Part shown: piece after piece, positions 21,961 through 34,581 of the stretch
Layout: each line of letters starts with the position of its first letter
How positions within the stretch are numbered: the stretch's first letter is position 1
DNA from: Bidens hawaiensis
Lineage: Eukaryota > Streptophyta > Magnoliopsida > Asterales > Asteraceae
DNA: 64,000 nucleotides
Direction of reading: 5' to 3'
NCBI GenBank assembly: GCA_021521415.1
Contig: JAIQDT010001096.1
Location: forward strand, 682,001 to 746,000
Notes under the pieces: generated by a model
What the model was told of the DNA's origin: nothing
Seen by the model: the letters and a program-made list of their open reading frames with translations, nothing else
Databases searched by the model: none
Program-made: the position numbers and the translations under genes

Positions 21961-24900
21961 TCAAACTTCAGGACCACTCCCTCCAAACCCACTTGTACCC
22001 GCACCATCAGTTGGCTGTGGCGGTTCAAGGAAAGTCTTGAGAATGGTTAGCCCATCATCATCAGCAGCAATTTCGTTCACCTTCTCCACCACCGGATGCG
22101 GGAAGGCAGCATACTGGTTCACTGCTTGGTCATAGGCAGCTTCAGTGTCCACGTCATAAAGAGGGAAGTTGGAAGGCGGGATGCCCTTCTCAACAAACCC
22201 CAGACCAAGCAAGAAACCAGCCTTTTCCCCATCCTAATGGGAAGCGTTGAGGGCTGCGCTCATGGCATCGTCGTAAGATGTGTCCGTGAAGATCCGATGC
22301 ACAACCTACAAAAAGAAAAAATATATCAAACTTTTCTAAGTATAAAGAAAAGCGTAAAGACGTTATGAAGCTAAGCTTACCTACGACAACGCTTCTCGTA
22401 GAAGCCATTCCTTGGTAATCAGAGCCTCCTGGAGGGCAGCTTGAGCTTGGTTACGGGCGCGTTCGGCTTCACTTTTGTTAAGGTTGGCAAGCAACACTTC
22501 CTTAGCAGCAGCCTCTTCAACGCCCTTTAGCTTACGCTCAGTATGGTCAAGCATACCCCTATGGTCCAAGATCTCTTGAAGCTTCTTGGCGTCTTCCATG
22601 GCCAAGGCATCATGAGCCTGCTGGAGCCTCTCTAGTTTGGCTTTAAGCTCCTCATTCTCGGCGCGCAGAGGCTCAGCAACAGCTTCAGCCTTGGTGGCCC
22701 TCTCGGTCGCGTTCCGCGCAGTTTCCTTAGCCAACGAAGCTGTTCGTTAACAGCTTGGGCAGCCTTGGAACGGGCCTCGAGACGAGCCTGAACTTCAACC
22801 TCGAGGGCCTTGAAGGCCTTTTCATTCTCCGCAGCAACGGCGGAAAGTCTCCTATTCTTTTCCCGGATAGCCTGCGCCTGAGCCACTTCTTGGATACGCG
22901 CCGCCATTAACTTGTCGTTTTCACGACAAAGCAACTCGACGCGCGGCTGCATCCGGACAAGGAGAATCCGAAGCTCATTCGTCAGCCTACCCTCCTGGTA
23001 GCTAGACATGGCTTCCCCCAACGCGCCACTGGGGGCCGCGTGACGCGCCCACTCGACGCAGTCCACAGCCGTCCGAAGGGTTGTTCCCCGGCGGATGTTC
23101 CACCGTGGAACATACACCTCATTGGAATCCGACACTGTAAAAACAAAAAACAGTTAGGAAAAGATGATATAAAAAAAAAGAGGCCAAAATAACCCTACGC
23201 ACCTGTAGGGTCGACAACAGGCCGGTAGCCGCCGAACCCATCACCCGAACCTAAGGGATATCCATCCAAGAGGTCAGGCAGATGGGAAGGAGGCAAAGAT
23301 TGGCTAGAAGCCCCAAACATACCTGCTGAACCGCCCGGAGACGAGGTAGTCACCGGTGCCGGAGGCACGGTTGAAGCCGCCGCGGTAGAGACCATCGGAG
23401 GTGAACTCACGGGAGGTGAACTCACAACCGTGGCCGCCGCTGCGGAAGAGCCCGCAGAAAAAATCACCGCCGGCTCAGTGAAGGATGCAGTGAAGATGGC
23501 ACTGACAGCCGGCGGAGATAACGTCACAATTGGAACAGTTGCCTCAACCGGGTGAGCAACTGAACCAACACTTGAAACAGGCGCGGCCGCCTGGGTCATC
23601 GCCTCGGGTAGGTTGACCAAACCTACCGTCATGGGTCGAGAGACGCTCCTCCCCGCTCCACTCTGGAATGCGGTAGCATCCACGCCTGCATGAAGACAAG
23701 ATATTAAAAACAATGGCGGAAAGAATTGCGGGTAAGATTAATTTACACTTACGAGTTTTCTTGAACTTGAAGGTTCTAACAAGCGGGGACGAACCCGATG
23801 GAGCCGGCCTCTTCACGCCGGTCACCGTCGTCGTACTGGGCGGATCGGAGGTGACAACTGTCTCAACCTCCTGGACAGTTGTCTCACCACCACCAGGGTT
23901 CCCCGCCACCTCCTCACTTTCGGTCTCCGAGTCAGACCGGTTCCCCTGATCGGCGGTGGAGGCAACCTTCGCCTTGCCCTTCGCGCCAGCTGCCTTCTTC
24001 TTCCTCACGAAGAAAGGACCGTCTGCGGATTCCTCATCAGAAGATGACAAAATTAGAGGAATTCCAGCAGAGGTTTGAGCATGGAGAGGACGGGGGTTAA
24101 AGAAACCCTTACCTGGCCGCGTGGCGCTCAAAATCTTGTGGCCCGGCGGGTAGACCTCCACGAACCTATCCGCCGTTTGCTCCAGGATGGGCAACTCGTT
24201 CTCGTCAAGATCACGAGTACCCAACCGAGCGGGACCACCGCTCTCCCGCGGCTGCAGAAGAGACTGCAAGTTGTTTCCCTCTGAAAATAAAAAGAAAGAG
24301 ATGGTTAGAGCAAAAACCCTAAATCAGCAAAAAGATATGAAGCATACCGTAAGGGATAGAGTTCAAACCGTATTCGAGGACGATAGGAATCTGTGGCGCC
24401 TCTGCCCCAGCATCCTTCCATACCCAGCTCATCCCAAGCATCACCATCCCAGACTCCGCAAAGCGGTAAACCGGAGTCTGGATCTGGGAGATCTTGGCGA
24501 ACATTCCGCCTCTTGGTAATTGGAGGCGTGAAGGCTAGGGAGCGCCCTCCCGTTCTTGAACGTCATCGCAATGGGGACGACGCTAGCGGAGACATAGAAA
24601 AACTCCCGCTTCCAAGAACGAAGACTGCGCTCGGTAGCGCAGATCTTCAAACCCTTGATCCGATTGACCAAGGTATACCAGCCCTGGATGCACCTCCAGG
24701 AGTAGAAGGTCATCAGGCGGTCGACGCGGGGCTCAACGCCCAGAATATGGCACACCCATTCAAAATGGCGAACCTTTGTGATCGCCATCGGGTGCACCTC
24801 CGTTAGGTGTCCGTGTCTCTCCAAAACACGGTACACAAACTTAGTCAATGGGAACCTGAGATTCCCATAGATGAAGAATGCAGCATACACCCCTATCTTG

Positions 24901-25115
24901 CCCTTGGGGGCATCGTACACCGTCTGGTGAGGCTCAGGAAACTCAGGCTCGAAGGGCTCGAGCATGAACTTCCTGACGATGTACTGATAAACGTCGACGG
25001 AAAGAGCACACTGGCACTCCCCAGCAGTACTCTTATCGTCCTTGTCAGACGTCGGGTTCTCGATGTACACGTCGGACTCCTCGGCAATAGCCTCAGGATC
25101 ACGAATGGAAGACAT
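21961..25115 (-). pseudogene. Antisense gene of the gypsy element ('gypsy-type transposase' family-like), decayed
   Basis: It starts at the reverse ATG at 25115. The first exon (about 25115-24310) encodes a domain with LRFPLTKFVYRVLERHG and FEWVCHILGVEPRVDRLMTFY. That resembles the Pfam family named 'Transposase (putative) gypsy type', which is found in extra antisense ORFs of Tat/Retand elements. Later exons (about 24284-23745, 23686-23205, 23134-22385 and 22310-21961) give a basic and Ser-rich linker, an Ala/Pro/Val-rich stretch, a long coiled coil (about 23000-22390) and an acidic C terminus. Exon borders carry GT/AG on this strand. Frameshifts near 24504 and 22738, plus stops near 22395 and 22236, suggest decay. 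Its biochemical role is not established. Confidence 0.72.
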
Positions 25116-25233
25116 GTTTCGAAGGATGGAAAGAAGAACGATTTCAGGAGAATACTCGACGAAAGTTAGAGTATTCGCCGGAAATCGCTTAGAAGATGAA
25201 GTGAAACTGTGAGTTGAGATGCATCCTCTCCTC

Positions 25234-25243
25234 CCTTTATATA
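25234..25243 (-). promoter_or_regulatory. TATA box for the antisense gene
   Basis: On the minus strand TATATAAAGG lies about 120 bases upstream of the reverse ATG at 25115, the right distance for a short leader. This suggests the antisense gene has its own internal promoter instead of using the LTR. Confidence 0.6.
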
Positions 25244-25604
25244 CTCATCGCAATGAATGCGATGAATTTAATGCGGGAGAGACGGAAAAGCGCATGTGCA
25301 ATGAAACTATGACACGTGGAAAAAGCAAGCTGGCAAGAGCTGTTGACAGGACGCGCGCCGTAAACTTCGCGCCCACGCGCCCGAAAACTCGCGCCCACGC
25401 GCCTGAAAAAGCGTCTGGAATGACCATATACTGTCACGTCACCATAACTTCATGCACGTCCTGAAACTGTCAGAAGAAACCGTCAGACCACGCTGACGTC
25501 CCTTCAACGGTTAGACTGTTCTTATCTTTTCACCAACTCTTCGAATTTCAAAAAAATTCAAAAAGATTCAAAAGTAAGCGGGACTATACCCCCTTACCTT
25601 GGCA

Positions 25605-25795
25605 ACCAAGTAACTATAAGACAGGTGCGGGTACAGTGTCAAGGCAAAACCCTTCACATACTTAGCACCTGCAGGGAATTGAAGCCAACAATACCTTGGA
25701 AGTAAAGTAACTATAAGACGAGTGCGGGTACAGTGTCAAGGCAAAACCCTTCACATACTTAGCACTCGCAGGGAATTGAAACCAAGAAGGATCTT
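25605..25795. repeat. Two-copy direct repeat upstream of the antisense gene
   Basis: Two copies of about 90 bases share AGTAACTATAAGAC and TACAGTGTCAAGGCAAAACC (about 25608-25690 and 25697-25790). They lie between the antisense gene's promoter and the 3' LTR. Confidence 0.8.
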
Positions 25796-26159
25796 CTGGG
25801 CCATGCTTGCGGAAACGGAAATAACATCCCCGCATAGCGGGAACGTTGAGAACTAGATTGTTTGAAGCTCCAAGATGGAATTGGTTGTTTAACATAATTG
25901 ATCACTATGTTTAAAACTACCAAAACCTCATGGAGAATCTACACAAGTGGAACTCAACACTCCTGACTTGCGAGGAGGTTACAGACCTACCCGCATCATA
26001 CCCAAAGATCAAGCAGAAAAGTCGGGAATTTCTGCACGTGACATTAGGACTTCCGCGGGAAGAATCCCCATGGAAAACCTTAAAACTAAACCCTTTTCAA
26101 AACCCCTTGCTTAAGTCCAAAAGTTCACCTCACTTATTAACAATTCATGAGAAGAACAT

Positions 26160-26174
26160 TGGACTGGGGGGACT
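26160..26174 (+). other. Polypurine-like tract
   Basis: TGGACTGGGGGGACT directly precedes the 3' LTR; this is the expected plus-strand primer position, though not purely purine. Confidence 0.55.
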
Positions 26175-27227
26175 TGAAGAGGTAGGTCCCAGCAGAGCCC
26201 AGTTGGACCCGCAAGACTCACCTTGAACAGGGACGTCTGCGCGGTTGGACCCGCAAGACTCACCTTAAACAGGGACGTCTGCGCAATTGGACCCGCAAGA
26301 CTCACCTTAGAGGGACGTCTGCGCAAAGACCAACTGGATCCGCAGGACCAACCATGCTCAGAGAGATGACGTCCTTACACGCAGTACGCAAGCTGTTCCC
26401 GCAGGAGAAGCCTCCCAATGGTGACGTACTCCGCCTGTTCCCGCAGCTGCGGATACTAGCCATCAGGGAAGGCTACCCGCACTAACAGCAAGGCTACACG
26501 CACAAGGCACTAACTCTCAAATAATTCAGTAATGTCACCTGAAGAGGGAATGAGCAAGCCGGGAATTCTCCCGCCCAAATGAGCCAGTCCGTACGCTACT
26601 GGAGGACCTTTTGTACTATACCTGCCAAGGTATGGACAAAAGATCTGACCAAAGCTGCGACAGCTCACTGACAACAGTACGACGAGCAGCACGCTCTAGT
26701 ACTTAATGTCACTATCAGCCGCTGCCTACTCACCAACCCTTGTCGTGGCACGTACATAGCCTGCAGTTGGTGGAAAAGGAATAGTACACAGCCGGCCATG
26801 TCACTATCAGCCGCTGCCTACCCACCAACCACCAGCACGGCACGTGCGTAGCCCACAGTTGGTAGAAAATGAATATTATATAGCCGGCTGTACCTTCTTG
26901 GACACCTACATTCGGCTATAAATACTCCAACACCTTGGAACGGTATCATCATCTTATTATCATCTTATATCTTCATATATTATCTGATATCTGCTCTAGT
27001 CATTTCTCTTAATATACACTTATATTCAAGAGCAATCTAGTCTGATTCTCACGCCGGAGGGTGGTCACAAGGAGGTACCCCCCCCCCTTATCAGTGACGA
27101 GCTCACGGTGTCTGTTTTGCAGGTCATCAGAAGAACAACCATCTTTGCCGGACTTAACCCTCGTGGGAAACATCTATTTAACCCCCAGATTATCCGTAAT
27201 CTGCCGGGGTCACTTAGTGTTTCTTCA
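26175..27227 (+). repeat. 3' LTR of gypsy element
   Basis: 1053 bp, nearly identical to the 5' LTR. The differences I see include a longer C run near 27078, GGCC for GCC near 26794 and scattered single substitutions. Confidence 0.93.
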
Positions 27228-27232
27228 TTTTC

Positions 27233-29660
27233 CTATTAAAATAACATTAGCTTATCTTGGGCATGCCCAATTTTGTGGGACAAGATCATCAATCTCCTAT
27301 TGGTTATGGCAGGATTGCATTTATCTTTAATTTGACAAATGTTGTTATCCAGTAAGTTAAAAAATCATGAGATGCTATCATGAATTATCAATAGAGATTT
27401 TTTTTTAATAATAATAATTTTTCCGGTTCTAACTATCTTTCGTGATAGACAATTTTATCGTTTAATTTATTAAATACAAAACTGATGATGTTTGATATTC
27501 GATTGTTGAGTAGTGGTGGCTTGTGACGACGTTCTGATGCCCAAACCAATGATTAAGGGTGGCCGGAGGAAAGAGGAGAAAAGACAACGGTTAATTCTTG
27601 GTAGATATCTAGCTATAAGATCATATGATATAATTTGAAAGGTGAGAAACAATACAATAATTATGAATGATGTTTCTTTTATGTTTTAATAACTAATCAA
27701 GATTTCTTTAGTTAGATTACAATGTAAGTTTATGAAGCTAACAAATTGATGATAATGCTAATAAAACTAATGATTATTTCTAAGCAAATGATAAACGTGC
27801 AATTTATAAAAACAAATATATCGCAAATAAATAGTCTATGGAGAATCATTTTGTGCGTCAGATCACTTAGGGGGTGTTTGGTACAGAGAATGGAAATGGA
27901 GAGAAAATAGAAATGGAAATGGAATTGTAGAGAAAGAGAATTGGTATGGAGAATGAGAATCATTTCTCTTGTTTGGTACACGAGAAAATAAACAGAGAAC
28001 TCTACCATACCCAACCCCACATCCACCCAACCTGACACCACTCACCATCGCAGCCCCACCACCACAGCCCCACCACCACCAGCACCACCACCACAGCCCC
28101 ACCACCACCACCAGCCCCACCACCACAGCCCCACACCACCAGCACCACCACCACAGCCCTTTCTTCAACCACAACCCACCACCACCGGCTGCCGCCACCA
28201 AACCCCCTTCTTCAACCACAGTACACAAGAAATTAAAAAGATTTAAATTTTTGGAACATAAGATATAGAAAAAGGAGGCTCAGATCTGTCATCACTGCCT
28301 CTTTGGAGATTTTGTGGTGGTGGTTGTGGTGGCGATGATGATGATGATAATCAGAAGCCACCTGCAACCACCGCCGATTTCCACCACCACTGTCACCCAC
28401 CTGCGACCACAATCACCCGACCATCTGAAAACCCTAACCTACCACGAACCACCACTTGAAACCCTAATCTCCGTTCACCCGTACCACCTGCAGCCTACAA
28501 CCGGTTACCATCTCTGTGTTCACCACTGCGAACGGCGGAGACGGGGTGGTGGTTGCAGACTTGGAGACGAGGTGGCGGTTGCAGACTTGGAGACGAGGTG
28601 GTGGCCGGAGACGAGGTGGTGACATGCTATGAGGAGGCTGCTGAGAAATGGATTTCTCTTTGTTTTAAAGAGAAATGGAATTCTCTAGTTTTAGAGAAAT
28701 AGAAAGAGAAATAGAAATGAAAAGTGGAAAACAAACAAAAGAAATATTTCTAATTCCATTTCTCCCCAATCAAATCCCTCTACCAAACACCAATAGTTTT
28801 ATGTTTTAACTATTAGTCACTGCTTGGATAGTGAGAGTAAAACAATTGTGTGTACTCAAACGTAACCCAATTAATCGTAAACGTTTTCTGACTATGGAAA
28901 TTGGTAACTATGAAAGTTTAATTTATCAAACTAGCGTGGAGAGATGAACAACTTAACTTAGATAAATGAGTTGGTTTGGAGTCTTGGAGAGTAAAGAATA
29001 TATGATATATAGCTAAGCCTATAAGAAAAACATATGATTCTACGTGTAGTCAACTCTTTTTATATTAAATTTTATCAGCAAATCAACTCGTGATGTATTG
29101 AATTTCATCCGCAAACCCAACTCGTGTTTTATTGAATTTTGTCAACAAAATGTAAAACCATCCGTGGGTGAAAGTAACCGACATAAGAGCAGTGTTTTCC
29201 GTAGTCATGGTTTCAGTAGATAAAGAAAATGTAAAATCATCCGTGGGTGAAAGTAACCGACATAAGAGTAGTGTTTTCCGTAGTCATGGTTTCAGTAGAT
29301 AGTATTTAAGTATGCTACATGAGTACAAGTTCATAAATAACCAAACAATAACTTAAAAACAAGTTTCAGTTAGGTTTTTGATTGATGGAATGTTTTCAAT
29401 TAAAACACATGTTTTACTGTTTGTGGACCAATGGAAATAGGGTTATGGACCTATTATGTGGCTGGCAGAAAGCGATTTTGTCTCACTCTCTCACACCAGA
29501 TGTGAAATTTGTCTATTTTTTTTTCTTCTTATTCTTCAAGTAGAGTTAGGTACAAGGATGAAAAAAAAAATCAAGACAATGGCTATCATATAATTTTTAA
29601 CAGGTACATAACATTATCATTTTTAATCAATACACAAACAAGATATTATAAAGGCATTAG
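27233..29660. repeat. Duplicated 3' flank, unit 2 right part
   Basis: It continues the homology to unit 1 (about 6680-8150), broken by the element at 27870-28791. Within it, a block of about 75 bases is tandemly repeated near 29155-29300 (ATGTAAAACCATCCGTGGGT, then CATAAGAG.AGTGTTTTCCG). No gene is seen. Confidence 0.72.
27870..28791. mobile_element. PIF/Harbinger-like non-autonomous element with Pro/His-codon low-complexity core
   Basis: It starts GGGGGTGTTTGGTA after TTA and ends TACCAAACACC. Subterminal arms are rich in AGAGAAATAGAAATGG and its complement. Unit 1 near 7250 is the empty site. The core (28020-28620) is CCACCACCAC-rich with GCGGTGGAGACG-type repeats. Open frames here on both strands are repeat-coded and I do not call them genes. 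The right end lacks the last few terminal bases. Confidence 0.72.
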
Positions 29661-30950
29661 AGTATTTTTAATCTAATCTCTATCTCTAAATCAAAAATTA
29701 CATTATGATAATTAGCAAACACGGTGATGATCAGACGAGATTATAACTAATTAATCACTCTCTCATAGTCTCATTACGAATTCATGAATCTATAATGATT
29801 TTAGTCAAAAATAACAATTAGAATGAAACCAATATTGATGCATAAATCGGAGATGAAGAAACAAAACCTATGAAATAGATTAGAAAATCGATTAGTTTAA
29901 CGAAACATACATGTTTAAACCCGATTTGTGTTCAAAATTGATTAGAGAAGCAGACGACGGAAGAAGCAGAGAGGAACCACAAAAGCCACAAGTATAGCGA
30001 ATACGTTGATGATTAGAGTTTCTGTGAAGGTTACGATGAAAACCAGGCGTGGGTTTTTTAGTTCCTGTGTATTGAGTGGGAAAACACACTAGGGAATGAA
30101 TTAGACAGTGACATGTGGCGCTAGTCATTTCTTTTATTAGAAGAGTAGGATGTTGTTACTTTGAGAATTAACGGTTGTAGTTTTTTATCTTCTAATTTTA
30201 TAAGAAAATTAAATCATTTTTTTAACAGCAGAGAATGTATTAACGAAAGATGAAGGTAAAAAATATCTAACCAAACATCAATAAAAATCTATTTGTATTT
30301 AATAAATAAGAAACTGGTTACGTCACGTGTGAGCCCGGTATTTTTTTTCCCGCATCTATTATTTCACTCATAAAGATTATAAATCATGAATCTTAGTTGT
30401 TAACTAGCTAATAAGTTTTTTTATTATATAATTGGTTTGTAACACAGTGATATAATTTTCTAACATTTTTTTAAGGCTAACAAACAAATAATTGTCTAGG
30501 TATTCTGTACGGGGTGACTAAATGACAGAAGGTCACTATAAGTTGGTCCAACCCAACCATACGGAGCTCTTAAGCGTACTTGTACCCGTACATGTACCCG
30601 AAAGCAACCCTACCTAAAGTTAGTAAATTTGGATACCCGTACCCAATAAACGTACCCGTACTGAACGGGTACGGGTATTCGGAAAAATAATCTCATCCCT
30701 ACCCCAAAGTGTTGTAAGTGGGAATCAAATTTGGGTCTCTATTAAGAAACTCAAGCTTCCTACTACTACACCACATTAGAAATGACTATAATTAAGAGTT
30801 ATAATTTTCTGACATAGTTGTTGCTTTAAGAATTAAGAGTTGCGAAGTAGAAAAGCAATCGTTTCTATATTTTCTAAATATACAAGAAAAATCTATACTT
30901 CTGGTTTTACCACGTGTTATAGTTCTGTAAGTTTATTTGTACAATGAGGC
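29661..30950. other. Spacer with small repeat remnants
   Basis: A GGGTACGGGTATTCGG..TCTCATCCCTA end near 30665-30697 is the right end of a TAGGGATGAGA-type hAT-like element. A stretch near 30700-30785 has the look of a tRNA-derived SINE on the minus strand (GATTCCCAC and GTGGTGTAGTAGTAGG), weakly supported. No gene is seen. Confidence 0.45.
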
Positions 30951-31111
30951 ATACATTTTGGAGCTTGTATAAAAATCGAGATTGGGGATTTGTGAAACTA
31001 ACGACGTACTCTCCACTTTTTTTGATGGAGAGGTTTTTGATAACTTCTAACTATAGAGATGTATTGGCATGTGTACATGATGGTTGTGAAGCTACCACTT
31101 TGGCAACTTAG
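30951..31111 (+). pseudogene. PAP last-exon fragment
   Basis: Only the end of the final PAP exon remains, from ATACATTTTGGAGCTTGTAT to the stop-equivalent TAG at 31109-31111. The FNHSSLLFEYKKS part is deleted and the 5' junction is abrupt. The downstream flank then matches unit 2, which shows a third, shorter duplicate. Confidence 0.82.
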
Positions 31112-31640
31112 TAAATAGTCAAAAAATCTCGGCAACACGCACACAACTCCTACTTAAATAAGTTTCAACGTGTTTTAACTCGTGTGTTTCAAAGAATTGT
31201 TGCTGAAAGTCTGTCGAATAAGCACACATGTCCTAATATTTTTTTTTTCACTACAAGCTGTTTGTAGAGTTGTTAATGTATGGGTTTTCACTTGCAGAAT
31301 AAAGTTTGAAGTTGTGTCTTGCAGTAACAACAATGCAGCTTATTTGTTACTCAGTAAAATAAATAGTTGTAGACAAAATAATTTATTTTTATTAAATATA
31401 GAATGTGACACCCAGACTCGATATTATGTTTTAGAGCGTAATTTGGGTCTTAGTTTTTTCAATTTAAAATCAAGTGTCATAGTTAATATTCATCGCATAT
31501 CAGATTTCATCCATTTACAAAAGATAATTTACCGTTCAAGTATAACTATGAGATTTAAATACATTAAAGTATTAAACCATCTTAATACTTGACCAAATTT
31601 GTAAAACGACATTTTAATACACTTTTGTGTTCATTGATAA
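31112..31640. repeat. Duplicated 3' flank, unit 3
   Basis: It closely matches 16308-16840, including the TTTTAGAGCGTAATTTGGGT block that unit 1 lacks. Units 2 and 3 are therefore closer to each other than to unit 1 here. Confidence 0.78.
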
Positions 31641-31738
31641 TCCTGGATCCGTAAAAAGTTTTAATTCACTATGATATTTATAACTGTATATATGAGTAAA
31701 TCCAACACTAAAGTAGGGCACCGGACCGGGGCCTTACA
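31404..31738. repeat. LTR-like remnant (TGTGACACCC..CCTTACA)
   Basis: Its right end (GAGTAAATCCAACACTAAAG..GGGGCCTTACA) matches the right end of the 34582-36753 repeat, so both derive from one retrotransposon family. The left edge is uncertain because similar TGTGACACCC starts occur at 16604 and 4172 in the duplicated flank. Confidence 0.45.
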
Positions 31739-32942
31739 TTGATTTGATGAACCGGGTGCTCCGAGATGATGCAAAATCTCCCTCTAAATCGTCTATGGCT
31801 GCTAGGAGAGAAGATTTCTCGAATAGGGGCTGAAAATGATTATAATATCAACTAGGGTTTTCCCCCTTTTTAGATCTTTCGCTTAGTGCGAAGGATTTAC
31901 TTCCACGTTTTCGCATAGCGGAAGATTAAAGAGCCTCATATTCAGACTTGTCTCGTCTAGAAACCCAAAATTCATATATTATGGGTTCCGTAACACCTTT
32001 TCTAGCCCGACATATGCCCGTTTACTTAAACACACTTTCCTGTTAATCTATCTTATTCAGTTTTCGCTTCGGCTTCGAGTTTCTCATTCAAACCTTTCCC
32101 AAATCCTTCTTAACCATCCATATATGCTTCCATATACTTCCATCTTCTAGATACTCGCTTAACTTAATCTAGATGGCTCTGAATTAGATCGTTTAATCTG
32201 AACACTAGTGATCATACAAGAACTTAAAGTAATCGTGTTCGTTATATATTATATATAAACAATTAAAATACATGAGATAACACATATATACATATGTTTT
32301 ATACCCAACCATCACTTGTTTTTTTCCTTTAGTGATATAAGGGTTATGTTTGTTGGTTGTTTGGCTTTTTACGAGCTCCAAAAAGATAGCAATTGTGGTT
32401 AAGAACTTATGATCATAGACAGTAAAAAGCTTTATAATTGGATTATGTATATAGTCAAAAATGGTGTGAATTTGTGATGTTTAAAAGTCAGAATGGTAGG
32501 CTGATTTTAATTTTATTATATTCTTAATCCAAATTTAATTTTCATTTTTACATGTTTTTTCTTAATATGAATTTGTGTTGCCACTTTGATATTGTGACAT
32601 TCTTCGTTTTTATAAATTGAAAACCCGATTTATTTTATAATTTCGACACATTTTGGAAATTCATTTATTAATAAAATGGTGAATTGTTCTTATATTTATG
32701 TTCATAATGTTGTTTATGTTTATAATGTTGAGTATTATATCATCATGTTTTTCATCAATTGAGTCAAAGATATTTAATTGGTTAAATAATTGATTATTTA
32801 ATCGAAATTAATGATTTCAAGCCTTATGACTAGCATGTTGACTAGTCATCAAATTAACTTACTTTGACCTTGAAATTAACGATTTTGAGCCTACAAAAAA
32901 CTCACTCATTCTCTACAATTTCTATGCACAACCAATTTACAC
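31739..32942. other. Spacer, no gene seen
   Basis: AT-rich, with a less AT-rich part at 31740-32170. No domain-bearing frame, RNA gene or clear repeat boundary is visible. Confidence 0.5.
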
Positions 32943-33558
32943 TAGGGATGGGAATTTTTTTCCGAATACTCGTGCTTGTTCAGTACTTGTACACGTACCT
33001 GTATCCATACATGTCTATTGGGTACGGGTACCCAAATTTACTAATTTTAGGTACGGGTACTTTCAGGTACCGGTACCGGTACCTGTTTAGAATATGTTGG
33101 GGATTTTTATTAGGTTTTCAATATTCATGACTTAACTTTCAAACGGGATTTTCAAATCATAATATATATCAATTTAATCAGTTCCTTCTTGATCTATATG
33201 TGTATATTCATATATTGTGTGTTCATATATTTTTACTTCATGTATGTGTAATTGTGTATATCATTAAATAACATGTATTAATTTTCTCTCTTGTTAATCT
33301 ATAAATGGATTTTATATTATGGTTTATTTTGTTTTGGTTGTATTATTACGGTTTTGGTTGTGGTATTATAGATAATTGTGTGTCGATGATGTACGGTACC
33401 GATACCAAGTATAGTGGAGATTTTATTTAAAAAAGAACAAAGTGGTACCAAACCGGGTACCGTACCCTTACCATAAAATTGGGTACGTGTAAGGGTACCC
33501 AGATTTACTGATTTCAGGTACAGGTACGTGTACATGTATGGTACCGATCTCATCCATA
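32943..33558. mobile_element. Non-autonomous hAT-like element (616 bp)
   Basis: It begins TAGGGATGGGA and ends GATCTCATCCATA, with GGGTACGGGTACC-type arms in inverted orientation. ATTTACAC (32935-32942) and ATTTAAAC (33559-33566) form an 8-bp duplication with one mismatch. Confidence 0.75.
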
Positions 33559-33566
33559 ATTTAAAC

Positions 33567-34581
33567 TCAAAATCATCCAAGCTTGTCTATTTCTCAAGCC
33601 TCAGGTTTGACTTGCAAAAGTCAACTGCTTAAGAATTATTATTTACCTTTTCTTTTGTGATTCAGTCCCCGGATAATGTTTATATCACGTCGTTACGCAT
33701 AATGACTGTTTCCATGATGACAACACAAAGGACATTCATGGAGACGTATCATTCTTCGAAAAAGGCTCGTTTATGTCCGCTTTATGATTTTTTTGTTTAA
33801 AAGTCAACTTTTATTTTTACAAAATAATAATAAAGAACAATTTTTTTTATCATATTACTTCATCATTTACAAATAATGTTAGGCACAAACCCGTCTAAAA
33901 AACAGGGATCGTGTCCGAACAAAAAACAAACCACTCGTTAGATTAGTTTTCTTAATTAATTGTTCGGTCGGAACAAACCAGACTCACCTAAATTACCTAA
34001 TTATTATTATTATTATAAATCATTTATTTTTCTTAGACTAAAATAAATTGACTTAATAAATCAAGTAACCAAAAACCTTTTTAATATACCCAAAATACTT
34101 TTTCTTTATAAATTGTTTTGTCATAAATCGAACATCCTTGCTAAATTATTTTCTTTACACAACTTATTTTTAAGCCTAGCTATTTATTTATCTAGGGCTG
34201 TTCATTGAACCGAACCTTTTCAGTTCACTCGCTTAATGACATTTTTTGATCTCGACTCGCTTACTTAACAAGTGAGTTTTTCATAACCATTTTTAACGTT
34301 TTAAATATTTTTTGGGTGTATCATGTCACAAATTTTTATCTCGTTAGTTAGGAAATTGTTTACAAACCGATTCACACATATCATTCATGTTAATATTATT
34401 CTCGCATCTTGTTTACGATACGTGAATTATGTGCAACGTGTTTATTGTTTTTATGGTGAAAGTTACGCAAACGCAAACACATACACATAGTGGGAGGGTT
34501 CGATGGGACGTACATGCGCCGTCTAACGTTACGACTTCGGTTGTTTACGTAAGGTTGTTCTCATCTCCCGACTTCTACAGC
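33567..34581. other. Spacer, no gene seen
   Basis: AT-rich, with traces of GAACCGAACC-type repeat ends near 34200. No supported gene. Confidence 0.5.

Larger units (their letters stand above)
18254..27227 (+). mobile_element. Non-autonomous Ty3/gypsy retrotransposon with antisense gene
   Basis: A full-length insertion of 8974 bp, bounded by LTRs of 1050 and 1053 bp and flanked by the 5-bp duplication TTTTC (18249-18253 and 27228-27232). Unit 1 of the duplicated flank (near 6670) is the empty site. From left to right the interior holds a primer-binding site, a broken gag, a two-copy tandem repeat, then a reverse-strand gene, then a polypurine tract. No protease, RT, RNase H or integrase is visible, so it would depend on a partner. 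A gag zinc-knuckle-like CDFHRTRGHTTEEC block plus an antisense ORF points to the Tat/Retand branch. Confidence 0.9.

Noticed and set aside
24187..24519. Plus-strand frames in the antisense-gene region
   Set aside because: They read opposite the coiled-coil and gypsy-type transposase-like exons and have no domain of their own.
27863..28622. Open frames on both strands rich in Trp/Gly/Val or Pro/His
   Set aside because: They follow CCACCAC and GGTGGTGG low-complexity sequence within a transposable element.
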